Origin: Agarophyton chilense
Lineage: Eukaryota > Rhodophyta > Florideophyceae > Gracilariales > Gracilariaceae
DNA length: 64,000 nt
Reading direction: 5' to 3'
NCBI GenBank assembly: GCA_030374765.1
Contig: JARGXX010000097.1
Coordinates: 620,001 to 684,000 of the forward strand
Of the stretch, positions 1 through 10,900 are shown one piece after another. The notes below the pieces were generated by a model. That model did no database searches. It was not told the DNA's origin and saw only the letters and a program-made list of their open reading frames with translations. Both the position numbers and the translations under genes were made by a program. Numbering within the stretch: position 1 is the first letter of the stretch; each line of letters begins with the position of its first letter.

Positions 1-78
1 GTAGCCTTGTTTTCCGTTTGCTATTGCTTCATCCAGTAACCATCTCGGAGCACATTGGAGCCCATGTTTGGATAGTGG

Positions 79-834
79 CTAGTTCCCAGAGCGTTGATAA
101 AAGTCTTTAAGAATGACTTGCATGGTCGATTGCAAAGACGTCCTGGCTGGAAGACCTTCTGTGTCAGCCGAGTATTGATATTGGCCTATGTCCTTGGACG
201 GCATGTTGAGAGGACGGACAACTTGGTTTCCTGAGAGGTAAGAAGAACTGAAGCGGTGATCATCCAACTCATCGAAGGCGGTCTCGAACTCTACATCGTC
301 GGGAAGGACGGGAGCATGTTCAGTCACACGGATGAAGGCATTATCAGGTGAGAGCTGACGCTCTTTCTGGATGTTCTCTACCTCGGGCTTGTAGGTTTCC
401 TGAAATTCAGTTGAGCCTAGTTCGATTCTTTCGATGTCTAGCAACAACTGGGAAGAAGGAGGAATTCGGAGGTCCTCGTAAGCTACTGTATACATATACC
501 CGCGGAGGTTCTTAGTGACGCATACGATTACGTAGTGCTGAAAGACTTCCCTTACGTATCCAAAGTACCATTTTCCACGTTTCGTGGTCTTTTTGAAGAA
601 GTATACAGGACGTTGAGGGCTGGGAATCGTCCTATCGAGGTGCTTGACATCCTTAGTTCGTAGGAATACATGTAGAGCATGGCGAGTGGCGCTCTCCTGA
701 TATGCTTTCATTATTTTCTTCTTCGTTAGAGTCTCCGGGAGTCCGGATAGCGCCGGTCTGTAACCTCGGGCTAGTTCGAAACTTTCCAAAAGCTTTGATC
801 CGACATTATGATTTTGAGAAAAACAGCTCTTCAT
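79..834 (-). pseudogene. Ty3-type integrase C-terminal fragment
   Basis: A 251-aa open frame on the minus strand. Near residues 20-30 it has the stretch ELARGYRPALSG, which resembles the 'SPFEL..G..P' stretch that follows the integrase core in Ty3 elements. It is followed by a helix rich in A/R and then by a PVYFFKK...GKWYFGYV...YEDLRIPP stretch, which matches the post-core nucleic-acid-binding (GPY/F-like) region of Ty3 integrases. The integrase catalytic core is absent: sequence just upstream of the ATG does not continue it. This is therefore a truncated 3' end of pol rather than a complete gene. It runs opposite to the Ty3 remnant at 1355-4734, so the two are separate insertions or a rearranged one. 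Family assignment is by motif recognition only. Confidence 0.5.
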
Positions 835-1354
835 ACTAGCTCGTGGTCAGACTGCCCCTGGTTTCAGTTTATTGCCGTGTATTGTTTATGCTTTATCAAG
901 CGTTGGATAAGATATGTTATCGCTTCGTGAGAAGACTCGACGACATCGAGCTTTTGTTGACCACCCACGAGCACACCTGAGATGCTTAGGTGCACCCCAA
1001 AGCAGGGTCCTGCGGAACTGGGACGAAATAGCGCAACTGCAGCCCAGAGTGGACTGTATTCTGGATTGAAATGCGGACGTTTGGACTGCGTAGGACTTCG
1101 AAGTAGACAGATGCTGGACGACAGCGACACCTACGCAGCGCACGCATCATGGAAATCCTAGAAGCGCAACCCACGAGCTGGTCGTGGAGCGCCACAGACT
1201 ATATATAATAAAGAATACCAGACTCTGTCAAAGAGTCTGGGGGCATGCGACACAGCGCGTAACTTCTCTTGGTGCCCAATCTTTTTGCTTAACGTGCGAC
1301 GAGCGCGAATCGCGACAATTCAACAAAGCGCTTTGCCTCTAAAGAGTACACTGT
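835..1354 (+). other. possible LTR/leader of the 1355-4734 Ty3 remnant
   Basis: No credible protein is encoded here; the short overlapping open frames on the minus strand are mutually inconsistent. The stretch contains a TATA-like run at about 1200-1209, an AATAAA-like signal at about 1207, and a perfect 9-bp stem (1218-1226 with 1232-1240, loop GTCAA). That is the usual layout of an LTR U3/R region. A TGGTGCCCAATC at about 1270 could be a primer binding site. Exact LTR ends cannot be fixed because no second copy is in the window. Confidence 0.3.
1218..1240. repeat. perfect hairpin (9-bp stem, 5-nt loop)
   Basis: The arm CCAGACTCT at 1218-1226 pairs exactly with AGAGTCTGG at 1232-1240 around a GTCAA loop. 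It lies directly after a TATA-like and AATAAA-like cluster, as expected for an R-region polyadenylation hairpin of a retroelement. Function is inferred. Confidence 0.5.
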
Positions 1355-2314
1355 TTGCTTTTAGCGCTAAACTTGATGTCGAAGTACGGAGTTGTGTCAA
1401 CCATTTTGGCGCCTAGGCCGGAGAGTCCTACAAAGCCGAACATGATCAAATTCGAAGTGAAGTACGCCGCGTATAAGGAATATATCGCTGACCTTAACCA
1501 CACTCGCGCCGCTGCAGATCACATTCAACCAGCCAAGATTCGACAGTGCGTCAAGCCGGAAATGCTACACAGTCTGTGAATCTTCGGAGAAATAGATGGC
1601 ACGAGCACAGTCGAGGACGCGACTGACGAAGTGGTGACGAACTGGTTTGAAAATGCCCTCAAGGAAGCTTCCAAGGACCTAGCGCAACGCCTACAAACAT
1701 CATTGGATTCAGTGAAGTACCGAACATGTCCGAGCGACACAGGTGGAGCTGTTAGAGAATTTTTCGTGAACACAGTCATGCATTTGGACAGAAACAATGC
1801 ATGGGACGTCGTGAAAGATCAAGAAATCTGCAAGACGATCGTCCCTAAGCTGATCAAGCGCGTGGAACCCGCGGAGATACGTATTCGTTTGCTGAACGAA
1901 AAGTCATACTGGACAGCCGCACAGAAGGCAAGCATATTCTATTTTATGAAACGCGCCAGCGTTCTTTCCGTCGAAGTGCATAACAGCGAAGCTACAAGAG
2001 CGCAGATCAAGCGGAGACACTAGTGCGACGGAGGAAACGTTTCGAAGAAGAGTGAACCCGAATATATGGAGTGCAGTCGCAAACGTTCGAAACGAGATTC
2101 ATCGAACTCAGGACCACAGAAAACCACCGTAGACGGTACTATGTGGACGAGGCCTTGTCTGAACAAGAAATGCGGCAAGAAGCACCGAATCCGAAACTGT
2201 AGTATTACCTCCGCAGAAGAACGGAAGCAGCTCCTGGACGATCTCTTTGCAGAGAAGCGGGAGAAGAGGAGCATCAAAGTCGCCCGTGTATCAAGCCATT
2301 CGAGCAGCAAATGA
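1355..2314 (+). pseudogene. degenerate Ty3-type gag
   Basis: Three successive open blocks (1355-1579, 1631-2023, 2066-2314) precede the protease. The second block reads like a helical capsid region. The third ends in a variant zinc knuckle, CLNKKCGKKHRIRNC, spacing CX4CX3HX4C, followed by a basic tail. The blocks lie in different frames with stops between them, so the gene is decayed. It belongs with the pol remnant that follows directly. Gag assignment rests on the knuckle and on position. Confidence 0.5.
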
Positions 2315-4734
2315 AGGTACAACATTTTATTCAACGAACGAGTCGCAGCAGTCGCAATTGGAGACTCAGGCGCCGACTGTACTGCTATATCAAGGGACTT
2401 GATGAAGCAAGTCAATGCCGGAAGCAACTTAGAAGTCATCGATCTCCCTGAAACCATCGAACTCGAGACTGCTGTCGAGAGCACTGATGAAGCCCCAATC
2501 GTGTTCACATCAAAGCGGAAGGTGGCTATGTCGCTAGTTCGAACCCTGCACAGAACCAAGATACTGCATAAAGTAGAGTTCTTCAATAAGGATCAGAGTA
2601 TGAAAGAGGTGATTCTTGGACGCCCCCTGCTCAATGCAATAGGATTCAACCTACACGACCACCTCGAGAAGTTCAGCCCGGCAATCAACGGTATTCGAAT
2701 CAGCCGCGTCCGTGTACCTACTGAGAAGGGTAACAACAGTGGTGTATCCTACAGAGACACAGAAGACGACCAAATTGAACCTCTGAAAAACCTCACGGCT
2801 GGATTCGGAATCGACGACCCCACTGAAATCGAGAAAGCTCTCGCGTTCCTGGAGGAGGAAGCCCGGAAGAACGGGATGAGTAATGACGGACATCGCGAGC
2901 TGAAGAGAGTACTATGCGAGTATCGCTCAATCTTCTGCATAAAGCTCGGTCCCGACCCACCCGCCAAAGTTTCCCCATTGGAGATCGAACTGCGCCCTGG
3001 AGCCAAACCAATCCGCTGCCCTCAGAGGCGGTACGCGCAGAATCAGCGAGTTTTCATAAGTCACACGATCAAGCAGCTGGAAAAAATAGGCGCAGTGTAT
3101 AGGAACCCAGCAGCCAAATGGGCCAGTCCCGCTCTGGCTGTACCAAAGCCCGGGACTGACAAACTGCGATTTACAGTCGACCTCCGCTCCGTAAACTCCA
3201 AGACCATACCCATGCAGTCGGCAATGCCACATCTTAATTCGAAGTTAAAGGATTGCGGAGGCTCGAAAGTGTTCGCCAAAATCGATTTCGGCCATGGATA
3301 TGGCAGTTCGCACTATCTCCTGACTCGCAGGAACTCATGTCTATCCTTACACCGCTGGGCATATATTCGCCGCGACGTATGCTGCAGGGAGGTACATACT
3401 CGGGAAACCATTTCCAAGCTTGCACGCAGACTGACTTTGCGGAAGAAGTTCCCGACCTCATTCAATGGATAGACGACTTCCTGCTACACGCAATAGACCA
3501 GGGCGAACTTTTAGTCGCCATCGAGAAGTTTTTAGCAGTATGCCACCGATTTGGTTTCCGACTAAACCCAAAGAAGAGTCAATTTTTTCAAAAAAGAGTG
3601 AAATTCTGTGGACGTATCATCTCAGAGGACGGAATACAGTATGACTCACGTTCATTCAAGGTCCTGATCGACATGAAAGCTCCGAACACCGCAAGTGAGC
3701 TATAGCAACTGCTCTGCGCTACTAATTGGATGCGTACGTCTATCCCAGATTACGCCAAGAGAGTAGAGCCATTGCACGATTTTATGGAAGAAATGTACAA
3801 GGAAACGGGGTCACGAAAGAAGAGTGCAGTAAGGAAATTAAGCGTAGCTAAAAAATGGAACCCCACGCACCAGGTCGCGCTTGAGGATATCAAACGCCAT
3901 CTCATCTCTGCAACAAAACTGTCCTTTCGGAAAGAAGGACACACTCTCTGCCTGTTAACCGACGCTTCTAAAACCCAATGGGCCGCAATTCTCACCCAGA
4001 TCCCGGAAGAGCATCGCAAACTCGACCTCGGGGACCAGAACCATGGGCCCCTCGCATTCCTTCTGGAGCGTTCCGCGGAGCCGCAGAGCACTTGAGCACC
4101 CCGGGAAAGGAAGGATTCGCCATTGTTGAGGCTATCAGTAAGCTGGATTATCTCGTATCCGGTCGGACGGTCTCGATTTTCACGGACCACGCAAACCTCG
4201 ACAACATGTACGACCCGTACGGAAGAAACCCCGGCACACCACGCCACACGGCTAGCAAGCTGATGAGATGGGCAATGAAGCTCAACGGTTTCACGTACAT
4301 CATACAGCACCTACCAGGGGAACGGAATGTTTGGGCTGATATGATGACAGGTTGGGCCGTAAAAAGTCCTGACAAAGTCAAAGTAACCACTTTGAGGGCA
4401 TGCAAGACTGTTCTCATGGCGCCAATAAGCCCCGAACTGATGCCAGAACTGGACTGGCCCAACCTCAAAGACCTGGAGAACTCACAACGCAGCAGTGCAG
4501 AGAAGCCACCCAGCAGTTTCAAGCAGAATCAAGGCATTTGGCGAAACAGTTCAGAGCGTATATGGGTACCAAAGTCAGACACACTGTGCAAGCTAAGAGT
4601 TTTGAACGCATCACACACCAGATCCATAGGACACCGAGCAAAGGAAATGACAAAGGCAAACATCGAGAGACCTTGCTGATGGGACTGTGTGGACAAAGAT
4701 GTGAAGGACTTCGTGGCATCCTGTATCCACTGCC
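2315..4734 (+). pseudogene. degenerate Ty3-type pol (PR-RT-RNase H-start of IN)
   Basis: Domains occur in normal Ty3 order: aspartic protease (DSGA, Asp codon at 2363); reverse transcriptase with conserved PLEIELRPGAKPI and a QWIDDF catalytic box (the usual Tyr replaced by Trp) near 3465; RNase H with LLTDASKTQWA near 3955 and FTDHANLD near 4180; and the integrase H2C2 zinc finger (GHRAKE ... CIHC) ending at the junction at 4734. Breaks seen: a frame change near 3300, an in-frame TAG at 3703-3705, a second frame change near 3980-4090, and another near 4400-4680. The protein stops abruptly in the integrase zinc finger because element A's LTR begins at 4735. Non-functional. Confidence 0.8.
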
Positions 4735-5649
4735 TGTAGAGCAACGCCCAGTCAGGGGATACTTGAAGATGGAACTCATAGAATGAGGATTGAACCCTCA
4801 GAGGGTTATGATTATGATCCCCTCTAAGGTGTGCTGAGGTGGCACTGTTTTCTGGTTATATTTCGCCTATAAGGGAGAATTCGGATGGCCCATGGTTGGA
4901 TTGGCCCCGTGATACACGTGGCTTAATTTTGGCACCGATTTTCGGATATTTGTTAGAACGTTGGACTTTTGGGCCCTGACAGTTGGATCTCCACGTGTAT
5001 GGCGCTGAGCAGGTGTGCACTACTGTAGAGTTTAGTTAGTGGGCCCTACTTAGGGAGACGAGATCTGACCGTCCGAAGCTCAGAGTAAATGGGAACCAAG
5101 GTTGGTCTTCGATACCTTTAGAGGTTCTTCGTCGCTATCGTTTCGGCCTTACAACCCGGAACGGGCTCTGGTTAGCAACGCCTGCGTAGGGACACGACTC
5201 CACTTGGAGAGTGCCCACGTTTGGGTTCCGTGCAACCACCCCCTTGGGACCGCTCAGACGACCTGCGTGCACGATACCCCATGGGGGTTCTGCTTACTTG
5301 TTGTGTGCTTTTTGTGTTTCCTTTCGCGGACAGGTTTTCGCCCCTGTATTGGGTTTCTTTTGTTGTTTCGCCCCTTTTCTGGTTCTCGGGTCCGGTGCCT
5401 GTTTGTGCCCGACCCTCGCCCCGTTTTTCCTCTTCGCCGGATTTTCCCCCATTCTTTGGGATACCCATACCCATTCCCGATCCAACGGTTTCTACCCCTC
5501 ACCTCCGTCGGTACTGCCGGAATCCCCCGTGGGAGTTACACCCCACACTACGGGTGGAACGGAGGGCTCTGTTTCTGAGTCTGCCTCCCCCAGGGAGCAA
5601 GGCTTCGAACACCTTAAGAGCACTTCCCGTCGCCGGGTTTTGCTCCACA
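4735..5649 (+). repeat. element A left (5') LTR, 915 bp
   Basis: It starts TGTAGAGCAACGCCC and ends TTTTGCTCCACA, giving the canonical TG...CA ends. A near-identical 915-bp copy lies at 15588-16502 and an inverted one at 24187-25101. The start falls exactly where the integrase remnant breaks off. Compared with the other two full copies, this LTR has the most private differences. Confidence 0.95.
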
Positions 5650-5651
5650 AG

Positions 5652-5669
5652 TGGTCTCCCGACTTAGAA
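5652..5669 (+). promoter_or_regulatory. primer binding site (tRNA 3'-end complement)
   Basis: TGGTCTCCCGACTTAGAA starts two bases after the LTR. Its complement ends in CCA and can be read as a tRNA acceptor strand plus the 3' side of a T-stem. The same motif with one change sits beside the 5' LTR of element B and of element A', so all three seem to use the same primer. It is not the initiator-Met PBS common in many Ty3 elements. The tRNA species is not identified. Confidence 0.75.
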
Positions 5670-5878
5670 TCCGTTCTCGGACTTTTGGGTTGGTCATCCA
5701 CGTGTTGGAATATCTCTTGGAAGAGGAAGCACCGTCGTGAAGATTTGTTGTAGTGGTCCCCTTGGGAAAGGGTGGAATTGGTTCTTATTTTTTTGTTTTA
5801 TGTTACGTCATCCGTTCTCCGGGAATCTCGTGATCGAATTTCATCGTTACCCCGAATCTTCGGTGTCTTGTTTGCAGT

Positions 5879-7909
5879 ATGTCGCCGCCTACCCGTAGTT
5901 CCAGGACTGGATCGAACCGTCAAGCGGATTCAGTGCCCCCGGCCCCGCCTAGGTCGAGGAGCTCAATTCCTGAAGGTCGGAACGATTCCGGTATCGATCC
6001 GGACACCCGGAGAGCACCCTCAGTGGTTTCAGGTCCTCGAGAGGTCGTGGCTGTGGGCCCAGCTCCAGTGGTGGAGACGCCCTCAGCAGCACCCCAAAGT
6101 CGGGCCGACCCTAAATTACAGCGCCTGGAGACTCGAATCGATATCGCCAACGCGGCTCACGTTGAGCTCCTTCAGGAGGTTACTACCCTCCGCCTCAAGG
6201 TGGAGGACGCCCAGGTGCGGGGAGTCGCCGATGACCTTCGTACTCTGAGGAGAGATGTGAACTCCCTTTTGGAAAGCTTTGGTACCCCTGGGGTCTTTAC
6301 CCAGGAGTACCGGAGCCTCGTGGAGGAACACCGCGTGCAAGCGGAACGCTTCCGAGCTCGGCTGGACACCCTCGAGGCCATTATCCATATGGACGGAGAC
6401 ACAGAAGCCTCGAAGGATAAACCCGACGTTTCGGAAGACGAAGAACACCGCTCCGCTAAACGGGACCGCCACAAGTCCAAGAAGAGGGTTCACCTCCAAG
6501 AGGATTTATCGGATTCCGATCCCAATCGCTCGTCATCGAGTTCGTCCTCCAAATCTTCGGATAGTGAAGATGGACGCCGTTCATCCCGGGCGACTCGGTC
6601 GAAGGCTACTTACACCTCTCAAGGGGCAATCCGTACCCGGAAGAAGGGTAGGAAACACCTTGGATTAAGGGAGCTGAAGCCGACGAATCCTCTCTATCGG
6701 AAGCTGCTATCGTACTGCTATTACCGGTTGGATAACCCTTCGGGAGATCGAACATCCCGCGGAACGGGTAAGGTCAAGGACTACATCAAAAGGCTGAGCA
6801 TCACCCTACAGAAGAGGGAGTTCACAGGAACAGACCAAATTCTGGTGCTCGATTTCCTTGCGAGGTTCGTCCAGAAGGCTGACATCCTCGGTATGAGTGA
6901 AGGGCAAGCGTATCTTGCATTACCCTATTTCTTAAAGGGGATGGCTGAAGACCAGTTCAACTCCGTCCGTAGATCATCCCGAGCCTCGGAAGGGGGAGTC
7001 ACGTGCTGGCCCGAAGCGGTGCAGTACCTCTTGAGGTCATACGCTACTGGAACTGCGATTCAGGAAGCAATCCTTGCAGTAAGGGATACGCGGCAGAAGC
7101 CGATGGAAACCGAAACGGTGTATTCAACTCGCTTGAATAAAGCGTTTCACCGATGCGGGAATGTATTCCCCGCCTACGAGAGATGCTCAATGTTTGTGGA
7201 TGGTTTGGACCCCTCGATAAGGGCATTGGTTGCCCGACATCGGGAAGAGAAGTGCAAGCTGACCTACTTGGAACTGGTTCAGTACGCCCAGGCTGAGGGG
7301 GATACTCTCCGTGCCCGGCAGAACCGAAAGAGTCGGCCGACACGTGCACTCCTCGCCGATGGAGGTAACTCGTCTTTGTCATTCGCAGGAGGCCCTGTCC
7401 CTGTGGGGCTCAATGATAACATTCACTTCATGGGAAGTAACCCCGAATCTATGGGTACGTCTGAGTTGCCGTCGACATCTGCTCCGACTACGGATGAAGA
7501 CCCTGCGCTCTATACCCACGGATGGAGGGTGCCAGCCGCATCGCTACCTTTTGCGAATACCGCTGCTCGGTTCTCACGCCCCGGATGGAGGGATACAGCA
7601 CCACGTCGCGTGGATTCACGTCCACAACCGAACCCGGCAGAGCTGATTTGCTATTTGTGTTACCTCCGTGGTCACAAAGCACCAGACTGTACATTTCCCC
7701 TGCGGGAGGGTTCACGAATTATCGCTCAGTACGAGGCTCTGACCCCTGAGGAGAAAGCTCGAGTCCCGAGTAGGTCCTATGAGGAACAAAGGATACTCCG
7801 AGCTCACCTTGCTGACAGGGATACAGAACTTGTACCCGCGAACGGGGAACAACCGGTCCCCTTCGAGGCAGCTGCACCGAATTCGGTGGGGTCCGCTTCG
7901 AAAAACTAA
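5879..7909 (+). CDS. gag: element A Gag polyprotein (676 aa)
   Basis: Structural protein that forms the cytoplasmic virus-like particle and packages element RNA. The first ATG after the PBS at 5879 was chosen. The N-terminus is Pro/Ser-rich. A coiled-coil-like segment covers about residues 80-170, and an acidic, Ser-rich stretch with a run of serines lies around 215-240. A helical capsid-like region of about 270-520 follows. A canonical zinc knuckle CYLCYLRGHKAPDC (CX2CX4HX4C) starts at residue 591, near the C-terminus. The frame is open throughout. The stop at 7907-7909 directly follows AAA AAC, and pol lies in the -1 frame with its open frame overlapping gag by about 90 nt. The decayed homologue in element A' lies at 21594-23959. 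Confidence 0.92.
   Translation: MSPPTRSSRTGSNRQADSVPPAPPRSRSSIPEGRNDSGIDPDTRRAPSVVSGPREVVAVGPAPVVETPSAAPQSRADPKLQRLETRIDIANAAHVELLQEVTTLRLKVEDAQVRGVADDLRTLRRDVNSLLESFGTPGVFTQEYRSLVEEHRVQAERFRARLDTLEAIIHMDGDTEASKDKPDVSEDEEHRSAKRDRHKSKKRVHLQEDLSDSDPNRSSSSSSSKSSDSEDGRRSSRATRSKATYTSQGAIRTRKKGRKHLGLRELKPTNPLYRKLLSYCYYRLDNPSGDRTSRGTGKVKDYIKRLSITLQKREFTGTDQILVLDFLARFVQKADILGMSEGQAYLALPYFLKGMAEDQFNSVRRSSRASEGGVTCWPEAVQYLLRSYATGTAIQEAILAVRDTRQKPMETETVYSTRLNKAFHRCGNVFPAYERCSMFVDGLDPSIRALVARHREEKCKLTYLELVQYAQAEGDTLRARQNRKSRPTRALLADGGNSSLSFAGGPVPVGLNDNIHFMGSNPESMGTSELPSTSAPTTDEDPALYTHGWRVPAASLPFANTAARFSRPGWRDTAPRRVDSRPQPNPAELICYLCYLRGHKAPDCTFPLREGSRIIAQYEALTPEEKARVPSRSYEEQRILRAHLADRDTELVPANGEQPVPFEAAAPNSVGSASKN
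7900..7906 (+). promoter_or_regulatory. candidate -1 ribosomal frameshift site at gag end
   Basis: The last gag codons read TCG AAA AAC TAA. The heptamer G AAA AAC is one base from the canonical A AAA AAC slippery site. Pol is open in the -1 frame from about 7816 and has no ATG at its start. A slip here would add the pol frame right at the gag stop. No downstream stimulatory structure was worked out. Confidence 0.4.
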
Positions 7910-7911
7910 AC

Positions 7912-10900
7912 TTGGGAGTCTCCCCTGCGAGAGGGGCGTCTTCTAAGCCGGAGTTGAAGACGCCCGAGGCGCTCCAGCTTCGCTCCCCAGCTGTGACAAT
8001 CCTTTCAAGGAAAACGGCTGACACCGACGTTAACTCGCGATTCTTTAGTGTCCTCCGTCGCCCGGGGATACGGTCCCGCAATCTCCGTATTCCGGATCGA
8101 GTTATGGTAATGGCCAAGCGGAATTATAAGGTATTCGCCGACTTCGGCCTGTCCAACCAGTTTATGGTTCGTCAAATATCTGTCCTGGATACAGGAGCCG
8201 CTCCTAACTTAATTCAGGTTGAATTATTACCCCCGCTGCTCCGGGTTCAAGTTCGTACCGGTCCACGTTTGGATATCTCCGATGCGAACAACCACCCGCT
8301 ACGGACACTGGGTACAATTTCCCTCAGGGTGAGGTTAGGCTCCTATCTCATTCAGCTAGAGTTTATTGTATGCAAGTCACTTGCAGCACCAGTCATAGTG
8401 GGGTGTGACTTTTGCGACCGCTTCGTGGAATCCATCCGTCCTCGGAATAGAACTGTGGAACTCGAAGACGGGTCTACGATCCCAATCGTTCGTAAACCCT
8501 TACAGGGAGCAGCGCGAACACGCGTTCCTCTCTCTGTCGCGCAGGAAACTGTGAAGAAGGACCCGGTGTCTACACGGGTAAAGGTTGCGAAGTCAGTAGC
8601 TATCCCGCCAGAAACCCATGTTTGCGTCACAGTTGTTACCAAGAAAATTGGTTTGCATGTGGTACAACCGAACCCGTCTCTGTATACGCGGCGTCAACTC
8701 GCCCTTGCGAATGGGGTTGTCTCCGTGGAACCGGATAAACCTTTCAAGGTTTTGGTAGCCAACTTTGGAAAGACAACGCAGCATTTGGTCAAACACCAGA
8801 TCCTGGGTTCTGTTCTTCCACACCCGCATGCGGTCGTACCTACAAAGATCTCTATCGCAGAGGTCCTTGGTGTGGCGGACCCTAAGGAGGGGGAGGACAC
8901 TGCCGAAATCGCGAAAGACGGTGAGCATACGACTGCAGCTCCCCACGCTGAACACTTTAAACCTCAGGAGGTTACGGCCCCTATCACAGGAGCAGACCAG
9001 ACGGATCCTGTTCAGGAATTGGAAAAATGGGATCTCAACCATGTACCCGCATCTCATCGGGAGAAGCTGAGGCACATGCTCCGTGAATTTACCCCCATGT
9101 GGGATGGTTCCCTTGGAACTATTGGGATTACAGAACACCGCATCGACTTGTTACCGAACACTCGGCCTATTGCCCAACACCCTTACAGGGCTGGACCGAA
9201 AGCTCGGGAAGAGGAGAAATCTCAGGTGGAGAAGATGCTTAAAGCGGGCGTAATGGAACGTGCCCAGTCCGCTGGGGCCTCACCAGTGATGTTAGTTCCG
9301 AAACCGGATGGATCGTGGCGTTTCTGCATCGATTACAGACGCCTGAACGAGGTAACCATTAAGGATGTGTACCCGATCCCTCGGATGGACGAATACATCG
9401 ACTCCCTTGGGAGCGCTACTGTTTTCTCTCCCCTCGACGCCAATTCGGGCTACTGGCAAGTCCCTATTAGGGAGGAAGATCGAGACAAAACGACTTTCGT
9501 GTGTCATCAAGGACTTTTCCGATTCTGGAGGATGCCTTTTGGGTTGACAAATGCCCCCGCAACGTTTCAACGGGCGATAGACATTCTGTTGGCTCCCTTC
9601 AAGTGGAGGACGTGTCTAGTGTATTTAGACGACATTATTGTCTTCTCCAACAACCCGGATGACCACCTCGAACACGTCAGGGACGTAATGAAGATCCTCC
9701 GCGACGCGGGAATCACCTTGAAACTCAAGAAGTGCGAGTTTTTCACCGATTCGGTTAAGTACCTGGGTCATATTATCCGTCCCGGACAGCTTTCAATTGA
9801 TGAAGTACGAGTGAAATCCTTGAAGGAAGCAAAACACCCGAAAAATCAAACGGAGTTGCGATCCTTCTTAGGTCTGTGTAACGTGTATCGCCGATTCGTC
9901 CCGAACTTTGCGGATATTGCCACCCCCCTCAACAGGCTCCTGACGAAGGGACAACCAGTTGAACTGGAACCTTTTGGCGAGGCGGAAGCGTCTGCCTTCA
10001 CGGCACTGGTGAATGCCGTATCATCACCGCCAATCTTGGCTCTACCCAATCCTGGGCTCCCTTACGAAGTGGACACCGATGCTAGTGCAAACCAAGTAGG
10101 GTGTGCACTGTTCCAATCCTCTGAGGATGGTGAACGTCACCCTATTGGGTACTGGTCATGTTCCTTGAATGTCCATGAAATGAAATACTCGGTCTCCGAG
10201 AAAGAATGTTTAGCCGTTGTGTGGGCCTTAGCTACACTTCGCCCCTATCTGATGGGTACTCGTTTCAAAGTCCATACGGATCACGCATGCTTGCGTTGGC
10301 TCCTGGAGATCTTCGAACCCTCGGGCCGCCTTATGCGCTAGCGTCTCCGACTGTCGGAATTCGACTTTGAGATCCTGTACAAGAAAGGTAAGCTGAACAC
10401 TCAGGCTGATGCACTATCCCGCTTGGGAACCACAGCGGAAACGAAACCCTACGAGGACGATGACATCCCATGTTTTATGGTATCGGACCTCGAGGGAGGA
10501 GCTCAACCGCTGACGGATGATGTTTGTGACGATATACTCGTCAACGAGAGTCTAGATTCGCCGACCGGCTCTTTTATACCTATCTCTTCAGAGGAGATGA
10601 TACGCAAGCAACAGCTCGACCCATTCTGTACACGGATTCGGGCTCGCCTCAACGGAGGATTTCAGTTACCTTTCGAGGACGACGATCAGGGTTACCTAAT
10701 GAGGACCGTTGGACCTCGCCCAAGGATAGTGGTGCCGCACACCCTACAACAGAGGGTATTACACCTCACTCACTATGTGAAGGTTGGCGCCCACCCCGGG
10801 GGAAGAAAACTGTACCTCACGTTGAGAAGGGACTTTTACTGGCCGGCAATGGCATTCGATTGTTACGCCGTCAGACGGGCCTGCGCCAGTTGCGCCAAGA

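Larger units (their letters stand above)
835..4734 (+). mobile_element. truncated Ty3-type LTR retrotransposon, interrupted by element A
   Basis: A probable LTR/leader, gag blocks, protease, RT, RNase H and the start of integrase follow in order on the plus strand. The 3' half (rest of integrase and 3' LTR) is missing because element A begins at 4735. No clear remainder is seen beyond element A's other side, consistent with the rearrangements described for elements A and A'. The left boundary is uncertain. Confidence 0.65.

Noticed and set aside
864-1195. Three minus-strand frames of 69-88 codons
   Set aside because: Mutually overlapping in a probable LTR/leader; no recognisable protein.
5102-5753. 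Several 150-180 codon frames in the element A LTR, repeated at 15955-16517 and 24083-24734
   Set aside because: They are frames of a GC-rich LTR present in every copy, mutually overlapping and on both strands; no protein features.
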